From Argentina anserina (taxonomy: Eukaryota; Streptophyta; Magnoliopsida; Rosales; Rosaceae): a stretch of DNA of 64,000 bases. The notes under the pieces were generated by a model. That model ran no database searches, was not told the DNA's origin, and saw only the letters and a list, made by a program, of their open reading frames with translations. The stretch is from positions 3,782,001-3,846,000 of the forward strand of contig NC_065877.1 of assembly GCF_933775445.1 (NCBI RefSeq). Direction: 5' to 3'. Made by a program: the position numbers and the translations under genes. This document shows positions 1 through 11,420 of this stretch, in pieces; the first letter of the stretch is position 1, and the number at the start of each line of letters is the position of its first letter.

Positions 1-1913
1 TAAATAGTTTTGACTGAAAGGGTATTTTGGTAATTTACTGTGTAACGGTAAATGTAAATGTAAATTTTATTTACTACGGTAAATGTAATTAATTTTTACC
101 TTCGGTAAATGTAATTATAAATTACTTTCAGTAAATGTAAAAAGTAATTTGTAAAAGGGTAATTTAGTAAATTTTATTTACTGAGTTGTATTTACATTTA
201 AATCGTACGTATACGTATTAATGTTTATACGTACAGAAATACGTATTAATATTTATACGTACAGAAATACGTATTAATATTTATACGTACAGAAATACGT
301 ATTAAAATTTATACGTACAGAAATACGTATTAATATTTATACGTACAGAAATACGTATTAATATTTATACGTACAGAAATACGTATTTAATATTTATACG
401 TACAGAAATACGTATTTAATATTTATACGTACAGAAATACGTATATAGTACTTATACGTACAGAAATACGTATTAATGGAGTATTGCACAGTAACTGTGA
501 ATAGTGAACCGTGAACAGTAACTTCGTATAGACCAAAATTGCTAAACAGTAACCGTTTATTACTGTTTTGGCATTTAAAGGTTTACGAAACGATTCTAAA
601 TGCATGTCTTATCTTTTTAAGGTGATCGCTAAATCGAGGAAAGGGATTATCATCGGAAATTGAGGATTTACGCTCAAGTCGATAAGGTGAGTAAAATCTC
701 ACTGAATTACGAATCTACCCTCGCGGTGATTCAACATTTTTGCAAGTGTGTTTATTAAATGAATTACAACATGTATGTAATTTAGTGAACTACATATATA
801 CAGTATAATGGTAATAAGTACATATATATATATAGTTCATTAAATTACTTACTGTTATTAATTCATTGAAAATAGTCATTCCGGTGACAGGAAAATTGTG
901 CATTCGTATGTGATTCCAATGGTACGATATGATGTGAGATTATCGTACGTAATTTTTCAGGTGTTTATGAAATATGACATGTATAGGATATAGTGGACTA
1001 TGTATATATTGTATAAATGGTAAATAAATACGAATGTATATAGTTTGCTATATAATATACTGTTATGATTTTTATTGTGGATATATCGTGAAAGTTTTAA
1101 AACGTACAATATGATGTGTGATTATTGTACGTGATTTTATCACGGAAAATGTGAAATATTGTGATTTGTCTTCGGACGTGATGTGTGGTACAATATGATG
1201 TGAGATTATTGTACATGTGAGGCAAGTCGGAACCTAGCCTTTGGCCGGGCGAAAGTTACGATACAGTTAGAGCTCTAGTCTGTCTGCCATAGTACTGCAT
1301 GAGGTAACGGGTGGTTATCTGATCATGGGTACTCAGCTTGTTTTGGATGTTGGGTGGCGGGTGGTTACCCAACATCAGCGGTATACTAAGTGAGGGGTAA
1401 CGGACGTGTACCAGCGCTCATTAGTTACCATTTTGTGAAAGTATTAGAGTAACCAGATGGGTTGCTCGTTTTCTCATGATTTTCATTTTACTGTGTTGAT
1501 GTGGAGTTGTGTCTTTATATTTTACTCATACGAGCTGTAAAGCTTACCGGGTTTGTGTTGCAATCCCGGTGCACCAAATTCAATGGTGTAGGGGATACTT
1601 CCGCAGGTGCTGAGTAGTGGTGATTGAGTGACGACTCCGAAGACTCGGAGTCGATCGCATCCAGTCGTGGTGAGGTTCCAGCGTGGATTGTGTGTGTGAT
1701 TTTAAATTGTGAGGTTGTGAGGATTATATAATTCCATTTGTTATATGTTGAATTATCATTTGGGTTTGTAATAATCGGCTTGACTGAGTTATATTTTAAA
1801 CTCAGATGTGATCCGCTGTTACGCTTTAATGATTTCGATTTATTTGAGATTATTTGGTGTTTAACGACTTTAGAATTTTGAGTTTTTAAGCTCGAAATTT
1901 TGGGGTCGTTACA
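1..1913 (+). repeat. 5' LTR of Ty3/gypsy element, left part missing
   Basis: This segment is repeated at 6498-8410 with a constant offset of 6497 and no indel; everywhere I compared it the bases were the same. It ends in TTACA at 1909-1913, followed two bases later by the tRNA primer-binding site. The first base of the window falls inside the LTR, because the matching 3' LTR starts about 1075 bases further upstream (TGTAA at 5423). The window therefore lacks the U3 end and the left target-site duplication. It contains the 28-29 bp tandem array at 235-461. Strong identity between the two LTRs implies recent insertion. Confidence 0.93.
235..461 (+). repeat. Tandem array of 28-29 bp TACGTA-rich units in the 5' LTR
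   Basis: There are eight full units, five of 28 bp (235-374) and three of 29 bp (375-461), with degenerate half units on both sides. Each begins AGAAATACGTATT and ends TTATACGTAC, so each carries two near-palindromic TACGTA cores. Variation between units is a few bases and one inserted T. There are no unique spacers. The same array recurs in the 3' LTR at 6732-6958. Confidence 0.95.
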
Positions 1914-1915
1914 GT

Positions 1916-1927
1916 TGGTATCAGAGC
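1916..1927 (+). promoter_or_regulatory. Primer-binding site, tRNA-iMet type
   Basis: TGGTATCAGAGC is the usual plant LTR-retrotransposon primer-binding site, complementary to the 3' end of initiator tRNA-Met. It starts two bases after the LTR end at 1913, which fixes the 5' LTR border and the plus orientation of the element. Confidence 0.95.
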
Positions 1928-4900
1928 CTAAGTGCGTATTTGGCGATTATCAATACCATCCAGGAGCGATGATCCGACTGCAGGCGGGCTCCCATCACAT
2001 GCTCCTCGGTATAGATATGTTGTCGGGTACGCGAGAGTGTTAGGAGCCATACCTTATGGTTTGGTCCTGTAGAGAGTATTGTGACGATACTCCGATGATT
2101 CACCTTCTTCTGAAATTTCATGATTGATATTGGTTGGATCTATTTTGTCGAATTCGAGACTTAACATGTATGACTGAGTGTTAATTGTTGAATGGTGATG
2201 AATTTGGAAAATGGCCGTGGACAGGGCCGAGGACGGACGAGAGGTCGAGGCCGAGTTAGGGCTGCAGGCCGAGTCCGCAATGTATAGAACCTTTATTAGG
2301 AGGCTGCTCCACTGGAAAGACAAGTTGATCTTGTTGCTATCATTAGAGACGATAGTCGTGTGTTGAGGTTGATCACAGACTTGAGTGAGCTGCTAGTGCT
2401 GTCATTTCATGACGCTTGGATCATATGGTAGCGGACCATTGGATCGAGAGTATTGGGACTTACTTGGTAATGATTGAGTACTCTGAGTTAGAGAAGACGA
2501 TGATAGCCACATTCATTTATGGATAGTTGGCAGTGGAGGGGTTAGGATTGATTCCTACGCCTATGGGAAACTCTTTATGTGTCACTTCACCTTTGGAGTG
2601 TTCCTCGAAATTGGAGACAATGAAAGGCTTACCCTATAGTGATTGGAAGTAGAGAGTTCTCTGCTTATTTGATAGTGATTCCGGACCACACTATGATGTG
2701 ATCTGAGGAATCGATTGGTTGAGGCCGCAGTACGCGGTGATTGATTGTTTTGACATGGTGGGTTCCTTCGTAGACCCAGGAAAGCAGAGTTTCGTATCTT
2801 TGACTCGAGGCGGATAATGCCATGAGAGCTTGAGTCATGGCATATGTCGGATATGTGGATCTGAAGAAGCTATCACAGACATCGTGTGATATCAGAGTAA
2901 AGTGAGACGTTTCAGGAGATACTGTGTTATAGCCCCTATAACGAAGACGCCGTATGGACGGGACAAATGAATTCAAAGACTTAATGACTAGAGTGATCAG
3001 CTTAGAGAGGCTACAATACTCTCTGAGTTTGACATGCGATCCAAAATACTGGGATGCTAACAGGTTTGAGTATATAGTTTCTTATCAGGGCAGAGAACTA
3101 TCAAGGAGACTTGATGGAGAATGTTGACCCTATGTTGAGGGATGTTCAGTGTTTAAATGTTGAGGACTAGGTTTTAGTTGTGCGACTAATCTAGAGATGT
3201 GTAGACCATAGGTTGGAGGTGGTTAACGAAAATTTTCGTGACTAGCATCTCTAACTCTATTGGTAACAGAGTGGTAGGGCGTATGATACGTCCATAAAGT
3301 GGTAATACAATTATTGAATTGAGATTCACTTTTGTCGACGTGACATTCCAAACTTGTTTTGGTTCGACTATAGACAATTGATGTTACGCATTGTTCTTGG
3401 CTGAGCGAGAAATATAAGGTGATGGAGAAATATCAATGTGGCGATATGAATTAATTAATTGCTAGATGAGCATTTAAATGAGAACGCTGGCCTTTCAGGA
3501 TTTAATTAATTTGGTGTTGGGGATTGGAACTTCACAATGCCACAGGTCCAAATGAGACACAATGGCGGTGAAGTGACTCTGTTGAAGGTAAGGTGTGAGA
3601 TGACCTTAGCTTAGTGGGGTTTTAACGAATTGGTCGTGACAAGTACCTTCTAACTGATAAAGAAATGGTTGAGGACTAAATTTTCTTTTCAACTGCAAGT
3701 GGCGTTAGTGTTGGAGACTTAGAGGTCATTTTCCTCTATGCATCAGATTGTTTATTTTTGGATAAGGGGAAGTTGACTGAAGTGTTCAACAAGGGATACA
3801 TTTTACAATAAAGAGTAATCAATTATATTACTGCTTGCAGAGAAGTTATTTTGGCCGAATGCGTTGACCATGAGGGTTCTTAATGAAAGTAAAGAAACAA
3901 CTGTTTAGAGTGGTGGTGTAACAACCATTTTTGGGTTGATTTTGAGGAGACAATAGACCCTACAACCAGCTTCTGTTGTTGAATTAATTGCAGAACTTAT
4001 TGGTACTACGACGGTGGGGGAAATCAATATGTTAGATGATGCCACTGGGGCGTTTGTGTGGGACCGTATGTCATGAATTTGAGGCATGTATGAACCAGGG
4101 GGTAAAGTATATCTCGGTCGCGGTCTTGTAGGATTTTGCGCTGTAAATTCGCTTAATTTTCATGTTTCACCGTTGTGGGATAAATACCACCTTGGTCTGA
4201 CTTGTAAATTGTGGCACACCACTCAGGGAAGCAAGAAGCTGAAATTGATTTTCGACGGTAAGTTTTGATGAGAGGGGTAGGATGCGTGATGCATCTCTCT
4301 TGTGGTGGTGGTAGAATTTTCTACAGCCTTTTGCGTATATTAGTCGATTCTCTGGTGAACTGTTTGAGAGTAATTCATAGTCCAAGATGGTGTCCCGTGA
4401 TGGTTGTGAACTCGACGAGTTAAGATTTCCTTATCGTGATACCGATACAAATAGGGTACTTGGGCGGGTATCATGCACGACAACTTCATGGTTATAATAA
4501 GATGATCTTGAAATGAGATTATTTTGTTAATTGGAAGGATTGGTATATTCGTTATTCTAGCGATGCATTGTGGTGAAGTCATGAAGTTATTGTCGTGATA
4601 AAGCATGTTTATTTGCAAATCACTATGTGTAATGTAAGTAGGAGGCATGAGTTAATCATTGAGTTGACTCATGTTAGATGTTGAGAGTTTTGACCATGCT
4701 CAGTGGTAGGAGCTAACTCATGACGTGAGGATAGTCTGTCAAATCGCAAGAGAGTGGTGAACTAGACAAAAGAGGGCGTTGACGCCTCCATGCTGAAAAC
4801 ATCATTAGGTTTCGGGAGGATGATTATATTTTGAGTAGCTCACATGCGACTATTATGGTTAGGACATGTGACAGATTGTCTGATGGAGGAAGTTTGAGGT

Positions 4901-5175
4901 AACTGAAGATAGGTTGAGAGCTTGTGTGCTGGGTTTTAAGGTAGCGGTGAAAACATTTGACATTGATTGAGTTAGCCTACAACGACAGTTACTATTCCAG
5001 CATCGGCATGGTACCCTATGAGGCACTTAAGGTAGACATGTTGATCACCTATATGTTGGGCCTTTGAGATTCTCGAGAAGGCGGGAAAACTAGCCTTGCC
5101 TACTAGCATGCCGGACTTTCACAATGCCTTCTACATTTCCATGTTGAGGAAGTATGATCCTGATGTGTCGCATAT

Positions 5176-5382
5176 GTGATCGATCATAACACCATTGAAG
5201 TGAAGGAAAATGACACTTTTGTTGTCGAACCGGTTCGTATCCTGGATAGATCCACAAAGAAGCTTCGGAGGAGAGAAGTTGAGCTAGTCAAGGTGCTGTG
5301 GAGTCACCATGATGAGGGTGCTGCATCTTGGGAACTAGTGTCAGACATGATGACTAGATATCCACAGTTGTTTGTTGAGTGA
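5176..5382 (+). pseudogene. Remnant of gypsy pol C-terminus (chromodomain-like tail)
   Basis: A 68-codon open frame ends at the TGA at 5380-5382. It keeps the typical gypsy pol ending: a conserved PVRILDR segment, basic residues, a WSHHDE...ASWEL block and YPQLF just before the stop. It lies about 40 bases upstream of the polypurine tract, exactly where pol should end. The rest of pol upstream is broken, so this is not a functional protein. Confidence 0.75.
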
Positions 5383-5409
5383 GTTTGAATTTCGGGACGA
5401 AATTCCTTT

Positions 5410-5421
5410 AAGGGGGATAGA
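5410..5421 (+). promoter_or_regulatory. Polypurine tract of the gypsy element
   Basis: AAGGGGGATAG lies immediately upstream of the TGTAATAACCC that starts the 3' LTR at 5423. This is the expected plus-strand primer and marks the true left border of the 3' LTR. Confidence 0.85.
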
Positions 5422-5739
5422 TTGTAATAACCCTAAATTTTAGACAATGTTAGTTTGATTTGGAATTCTATAAAATTTTGAATTTTATTAGAATGAACGT
5501 ATTTGGTTGCGACGTTAGTAAACGAGAAACGGAAACGTTCTCGGAACGTTTAAATTGAAAAACGTTACATTTCAGTAACGTTTATATCGACTTTTATTCC
5601 GTCGATCGGTTGCGAAAACTTCCTTCACGAAAGTTGTAGAGCTCGTCGATACGAGTTTGTGGATATGTGACACGTTCGAATCGGACGTCGTACGTAAAAG
5701 TTATTAACGACGGAAGTTAGTTTCCGATTTGGAAAAGGG

Positions 5740-5746
5740 TATAAAA
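5740..5746 (+). promoter_or_regulatory. TATA box of the gypsy 3' LTR
   Basis: TATAAAA sits about 320 bases into the LTR and is followed by a pyrimidine-rich leader, as expected for the U3/R border. The related LTR at 23797-25044 (minus strand) has a TATAAAAGG at the equivalent place, read near 24716-24724. Confidence 0.7.
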
Positions 5747-6731
5747 GGAAAGAACTGAAGGGTTAGGGTTTCCATTTTCGGAAACCCTTCACCCCGCCTC
5801 CCTTTTCCCTTTTCTCTCTCTCCCCCTCGCGATTTTCTCCCTCCCCGAGCTCTCTCTCCCTCACTGACCTCGCCGGCGATCTCCATCGCCATTCGACCGT
5901 GGCCTCCACCGCCTAGCGCAGGAGCACCGCACGGCCCTTCTCTGCAGACCCCGAGGTCGACGCGTCTCCTCGCGATGTCGTTAACCTCCGCGCTCCAACC
6001 CGAGACCGCAAGCATCGCGCCACCATCGAGCACCACTTCGGCGACGCAAGGGCACGGGGGAGAGCTCCACGACGCCGATCCTCTCCCTTAGAGCCCTCCA
6101 CTATCGACCCAGGGGCACCCAAGTCCTCCCCGAGGAATCGAAGGTCCACCTACGATCCGAGCGTTTCCGACATCAAATCGGAGGTTTTAACTGCGATTAA
6201 GGTATGATTTGTTGTTATTGATGGTTGGATGGTGATTGTGATGAATTTTGGGATCGAATTGAGGAGATCGGAGGTGTGTGAGGAGGAAGGGTTACCGCCG
6301 CCTAGAGGCGGCGCGTGGAGGAGCGTGGGAGGAGTAGGAGGCGGCCTAGGACCGTAGGAAGGAAGAGGGGAAGGAGGGGGAGAGTTTGGAGGCGGCGGTG
6401 GCGTGATACGCACCGTGGTTTGCCTCGGCGCGTGGGCCCCACGCGCGGCCGACCGGAGGTGGCGCGTGTACCACACGCGCCGCCGTGTGAGGCGGTGTAA
6501 ATAGTTTTGACTGAAAGGGTATTTTGGTAATTTACTGTGTAACGGTAAATGTAAATGTAAATTTTATTTACTACGGTAAATGTAATTAATTTTTACCTTC
6601 GGTAAATGTAATTATAAATTACTTTCAGTAAATGTAAAAAGTAATTTGTAAAAGGGTAATTTAGTAAATTTTATTTACTGAGTTGTATTTACATTTAAAT
6701 CGTACGTATACGTATTAATGTTTATACGTAC

Positions 6732-6958
6732 AGAAATACGTATTAATATTTATACGTACAGAAATACGTATTAATATTTATACGTACAGAAATACGTATT
6801 AAAATTTATACGTACAGAAATACGTATTAATATTTATACGTACAGAAATACGTATTAATATTTATACGTACAGAAATACGTATTTAATATTTATACGTAC
6901 AGAAATACGTATTTAATATTTATACGTACAGAAATACGTATATAGTACTTATACGTAC
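6732..6958 (+). repeat. Second copy of the TACGTA tandem array, in the 3' LTR
   Basis: Unit for unit this is the same as the array at 235-461, including the unit with AAAAT in place of AATAT and the last divergent unit. Keeping these variants in register shows that the two LTRs have not diverged by unit gain or loss since insertion. Confidence 0.93.
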
Positions 6959-8410
6959 AGAAATACGTATTAATGGAGTATTGCACAGTAACTGTGAATA
7001 GTGAACCGTGAACAGTAACTTCGTATAGACCAAAATTGCTAAACAGTAACCGTTTATTACTGTTTTGGCATTTAAAGGTTTACGAAACGATTCTAAATGC
7101 ATGTCTTATCTTTTTAAGGTGATCGCTAAATCGAGGAAAGGGATTATCATCGGAAATTGAGGATTTACGCTCAAGTCGATAAGGTGAGTAAAATCTCACT
7201 GAATTACGAATCTACCCTCGCGGTGATTCAACATTTTTGCAAGTGTGTTTATTAAATGAATTACAACATGTATGTAATTTAGTGAACTACATATATACAG
7301 TATAATGGTAATAAGTACATATATATATATAGTTCATTAAATTACTTACTGTTATTAATTCATTGAAAATAGTCATTCCGGTGACAGGAAAATTGTGCAT
7401 TCGTATGTGATTCCAATGGTACGATATGATGTGAGATTATCGTACGTAATTTTTCAGGTGTTTATGAAATATGACATGTATAGGATATAGTGGACTATGT
7501 ATATATTGTATAAATGGTAAATAAATACGAATGTATATAGTTTGCTATATAATATACTGTTATGATTTTTATTGTGGATATATCGTGAAAGTTTTAAAAC
7601 GTACAATATGATGTGTGATTATTGTACGTGATTTTATCACGGAAAATGTGAAATATTGTGATTTGTCTTCGGACGTGATGTGTGGTACAATATGATGTGA
7701 GATTATTGTACATGTGAGGCAAGTCGGAACCTAGCCTTTGGCCGGGCGAAAGTTACGATACAGTTAGAGCTCTAGTCTGTCTGCCATAGTACTGCATGAG
7801 GTAACGGGTGGTTATCTGATCATGGGTACTCAGCTTGTTTTGGATGTTGGGTGGCGGGTGGTTACCCAACATCAGCGGTATACTAAGTGAGGGGTAACGG
7901 ACGTGTACCAGCGCTCATTAGTTACCATTTTGTGAAAGTATTAGAGTAACCAGATGGGTTGCTCGTTTTCTCATGATTTTCATTTTACTGTGTTGATGTG
8001 GAGTTGTGTCTTTATATTTTACTCATACGAGCTGTAAAGCTTACCGGGTTTGTGTTGCAATCCCGGTGCACCAAATTCAATGGTGTAGGGGATACTTCCG
8101 CAGGTGCTGAGTAGTGGTGATTGAGTGACGACTCCGAAGACTCGGAGTCGATCGCATCCAGTCGTGGTGAGGTTCCAGCGTGGATTGTGTGTGTGATTTT
8201 AAATTGTGAGGTTGTGAGGATTATATAATTCCATTTGTTATATGTTGAATTATCATTTGGGTTTGTAATAATCGGCTTGACTGAGTTATATTTTAAACTC
8301 AGATGTGATCCGCTGTTACGCTTTAATGATTTCGATTTATTTGAGATTATTTGGTGTTTAACGACTTTAGAATTTTGAGTTTTTAAGCTCGAAATTTTGG
8401 GGTCGTTACA

Positions 8411-9147
8411 AAAGGGCTCCTCTTTTTTTTTTTTTTTTTGGTCTGAGGCTCCTCCTTTGTATATATAGAAATGTATCAGTAGCCAGCTGTACGGGGTAAA
8501 TATACGATTTAGCATGGGACTGGAAAGTTAATAAAGACAAAGTAAAGGGTGAAGGTCAGTGTCCTGGGATTTAAGGGCCATTGCTTTGCTAGCTGGTTTA
8601 GTCCTTCCAATTTTTGTTAGGTATGAGTATGACAGTATTACCATCATAAATTCTACACCAGTTCACAACCCCATTTTTACTACAGGGGTGGGAGACTTCG
8701 ACAATTCCAACTGCCCAATTTAAAAAGACACTGCTATTCCCAAATCTACCCTAGTCACAGAAGTTTAATATGCTGAATTCAGTGAATTGGCAACTTGATG
8801 ACGGTCCTTAATTATGCATCCTCTTAGTTTGTTACCATTTTTACTATGGTTTGTTACAACCTAGCGCGCTTATTAGCATTATATCACGTTAATATTACAA
8901 ATTTAGATGGTAAACACTCAGGAATAGCCAAGGTTGAAATTACGGATTCAGATCATGGAATGCTAGGGTTATCAATTTATCATCAATAGAAGGGCAAGAA
9001 CAAGGTCATTGATAAGGTCATATGTGTAATTGTAATGTTATAAGCCTGCATTTGTGTTCCGATCCATATATATCAAGGAATTTAAACCCTCCCTCAAGGG
9101 TAAGCCAAGTGTTAGTAAGTTTTTCCGGAAATAGAAACCCTATGCAC
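8411..9147. other. Gap between gypsy element and cell-wall gene
   Basis: This holds a homopolymer T tract near 8421-8438 directly beside the LTR end, flanked by similar GGCTCCTC words, followed by AT-rich sequence. I see no coding signal or known repeat. The last few hundred bases probably carry the promoter of the next gene. Confidence 0.5.
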
Positions 9148-9153
9148 TATAAA
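9148..9153 (+). promoter_or_regulatory. TATA box of the glycine-rich protein gene
   Basis: TATAAA lies about 105 bases upstream of the ATG at 9259, a normal plant spacing allowing a leader of roughly 70-80 bases. Confidence 0.6.
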
Positions 9154-9258
9154 GAAGCGGCCCTTGCGTCATATGACTAAACAACTCTTCCTTGTACGTG
9201 TAACAAAGAGTGTGAGAGCTAGCTTTGTCATTGCTAAGAGAGATTCGAGTGCTTTAAG

Positions 9259-9579
9259 ATGGAGAGAGTGAGTAAGGTCCTTCTGGTGATCCTGACCACT
9301 GTTGCAGTGGTTCTGGCTTTGGGTGCTGAAGGGAGAGTGATGAAGGCCAAAGAGCAAGTTGAGCATCCACAGAACTTCTACGGAGGAGCTGGAGGTGCTT
9401 TCTTCCCAGGCTCAGGTCCAGGCATTGTTACTGGAATTGGGTTCAGCCCATCAGGCGTCTGCACAATCCCTGGTGGATGTATCCCTACTGCCGGTGGTTT
9501 CCCCACTATTCCTGGTGGCGGTATAGGATCTGGTAGCTCTTTCGGTTCTGGTTCAGTTCCAATTGTACCACATAACTGA
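9259..9579 (+). CDS. Small glycine-rich putative cell-wall protein
   Basis: This single-exon gene of 106 codons starts at the first ATG after the TATA box. Residues 1-25 form a signal peptide with a hydrophobic core (VLLVILTTVAVVLALGAEG). The mature part has a charged MKAKEQVEHPQNFYGG segment, then a Gly/Phe/Pro-rich region with repeated PGxG and IPGG blocks and two cysteines in the VCTIPGGC segment. This resembles the small putative cell wall protein family of Arabidopsis (At2g20870-like); that match is from memory of family features. It is expected to be secreted to the apoplast, with an unknown biochemical role. A glycine-rich arabinogalactan-like peptide is an alternative. Confidence 0.82.
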   Translation: MERVSKVLLVILTTVAVVLALGAEGRVMKAKEQVEHPQNFYGGAGGAFFPGSGPGIVTGIGFSPSGVCTIPGGCIPTAGGFPTIPGGGIGSGSSFGSGSVPIVPHN

Positions 9580-11375
9580 TTTGGCTGGCTGGATATGGAT
9601 GGAAAAAGGTCTTGAGTTTGGTACTGGTCTAGTAATTGGGGTGTTTAAGTAGTTATGGTTCTGTGTTTGGTTTAGTGGTGATGTTTTTAGTTGGTTCCTG
9701 ATCTCAGTCGGTGTATCTGTTTTAGGGTTTCGGGTTTTAAGCATTGGTAAGTCTAGAGTCAAGACTAGTACTGATGCTCTTCTTCGAAGTGCATCAACAG
9801 ATCTACTAGTCCTTGAGAAATATATGTTACGGTTAAGTTATTATGTGTTAATCAAATCATATTTGGTGTGATCTCTCTCTCTCTCTCTCTCTCTCTGAGA
9901 TTTTGTTCTTGAAACTCAGAATCATGATCTTGTTGAAAATTCAAAAAGACTAGCGCGCAATTCCAGAGAAAAGTTTGAGTAAGCTGATTATCCTCTTTCA
10001 ATATGATAAATGGCCATGTTATGTTCATGCCTGAGAGATCTTTTATCGATCTGGTGTTCGAATAATTCATTCAACTTAATTGAGTAAGTTAATTAAACCC
10101 AGTACATTACACATCTAGCTTGTTGAATACCAAGATCCGTACGTAAGAGACAAACATGTAGCCCTAGCTAGCCTGCTTGTAGCAAGAACAGTGACTCCCA
10201 AGTTTGTAACGATTGACCAGGCATCCGAAGTATGAAGACTGAAGTATGAATGTACGATAGACGTTTAATTATAAGATTTTGTTGGTCACTTGGTCATTAA
10301 ATAATTAAGATCTGAAGTACGATCATGTTAGCGTAATTAGGCCGGTTAACACTGTCCGTCTATGCATGTCCATCTTCAAAGCAATTGTGAGTTTGGTCAC
10401 CAACCAGCTTCAGAAACGTAAATGAAGCAATCAAGTGGCTTTTGGGGAGTTCGAAACTTGTACGTTGGTTCATTGATGTCGCTTCTTCAAGATTTCACAT
10501 GGGCGATGTTTTTAGGTCTCAATCACACAAGAATATGTTAAGCAATGTCTCAAGCCTTGAGACCATATATATGAATGATAAAATGTTCCTATTCTAGTCA
10601 TTCCAAGCTTAAGATAGTAAGATAGTACGTTGTCCTTGTGGCCCTGTGGCACTTACTCTTTACTAGTTACACTAATTAGTTACCAGTCTTTAAACTTGGC
10701 TAATAATCAGAAACAATACGTACATCAAGTGACCACATGCACTTGCAAATTATTTTGAAGACTTCACGTACAAGAAAAATGATCATATACACTTGTTCAT
10801 AAAATTCATACGTTTTATGGTTTAGTGAGAATTGAGAAGTATAAACAGATAAATTTTACTCATTAGGTTTAAATTTCAACCAAACTTTTCTTAATTTTGA
10901 AGTGCTTTAATTCAACTTTTATTCCCAATGTATGACTCTTGCTAACAAAAACATAATCATTTCTAAACCAGACAGTAGTAGACTAGTAGTGGCAATAGTC
11001 CTTTGACCGGTTGATACATGGTTGTGAGATCGAACTTAATATGCAAGAAAACAGAGTCATTCTCTATTCATCGACACCGATATCTCACAAGATATTATAC
11101 AATGGTTCGAAGGGTTGTCGTATGTCAAATATTGAAAGGTTGCATCATCGTATACTTGATATCTGAAGCATACAAAGGACGAATTCGAATGTCGTGGAGA
11201 TAAATATTATTAAAACGGGTAATTCATTCAACCCTTATGAATGTATGAGATATTTTGACCACAGAAAATGAAAAAACTTTTGATAAGAAAAAAATAGAGT
11301 AGGAAAGGAGAACAATTTTTTTAGAGGGAAAACCAAATTAGTACGGCGCAAAAAGGAATTTAAATGCCACGCTTG
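9580..11375. other. Intergenic, no gene seen
   Basis: This contains a CT dinucleotide tract at about 9871-9896 and AT-rich sequence with frequent stops in all frames. I see no splice-consistent coding blocks and no terminal repeats. The short frame near 11018-11203 has no family features. Confidence 0.5.
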
Positions 11376-11420
11376 AACGACGTCGTTTCATCCCAATGGA
11401 AAAACCCTATACGACGTCGT
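11376..11420. promoter_or_regulatory. Paired ACGACGTCGT palindromes upstream of the HEL2-like gene
   Basis: AACGACGTCGTT at 11376-11387 and ACGACGTCGT at 11411-11420 are perfect palindromes 34-35 bases apart. They lie just ahead of a GA-rich leader (11461-11488) that looks like the start of the 5' UTR. The ACGTC core is typical of bZIP-binding sites; a role in this promoter is inferred from position only. Confidence 0.5.

Larger units (their letters stand above)
1914..5422 (+). mobile_element. Internal region of defective Ty3/gypsy element
   Basis: The interval between the LTRs has no long reading frame, only shreds of gypsy coding sequence. At 2208-2287 a glycine/arginine-rich stretch (RGQGRGRTRGRGR) resembles the start of a gypsy gag and then hits a stop. 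At 2707-2754 the reading GIDWLRPQYAVIDC resembles the end of the aspartic protease, after a stop. At 5176-5382 a 68-codon frame matches the usual end of gypsy pol (PVRILDRSTKKLRRRE, then WSHHDEGAASWEL, ending YPQLF). Reverse transcriptase and integrase cannot be recognised by eye. The element is non-autonomous even though its LTRs are nearly unmutated, so its enzymes were probably supplied in trans. Confidence 0.85.
5423..8410 (+). repeat. Complete 3' LTR of Ty3/gypsy element (2988 bp)
   Basis: It starts TGTAATAACCC just after the polypurine tract and ends GTCGTTACA, giving the perfect 5 bp terminal inverted pair TGTAA/TTACA. Positions 6498-8410 match 1-1913. The left 1075 bases are the part the window lacks in the 5' LTR. 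Inside are a TATA box at 5740-5746, a CT-rich and then GC-rich leader to about 6490, and the TACGTA array at 6732-6958. The several long minus-strand frames at 5704-6476 are GC-rich composition effects, not genes. The base after 8410 would begin the target duplication (AAAGG), but its partner is outside the window. Confidence 0.92.

Noticed and set aside
235..461. CRISPR-like array
   Set aside because: Units are directly abutting with no unique spacers, and this is plant nuclear DNA inside an LTR. It is a tandem repeat.
423..605. Identical 60-codon minus-strand frames here and at 6920-7102
   Set aside because: They are the same LTR sequence twice and run through the tandem array; no sign of selection for a protein.
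5704..6500. Several overlapping 60-110 codon frames on both strands
   Set aside because: They are Arg/Pro/Gly-rich products of a GC-rich block inside the LTR, overlap one another on both strands, and share no family features.
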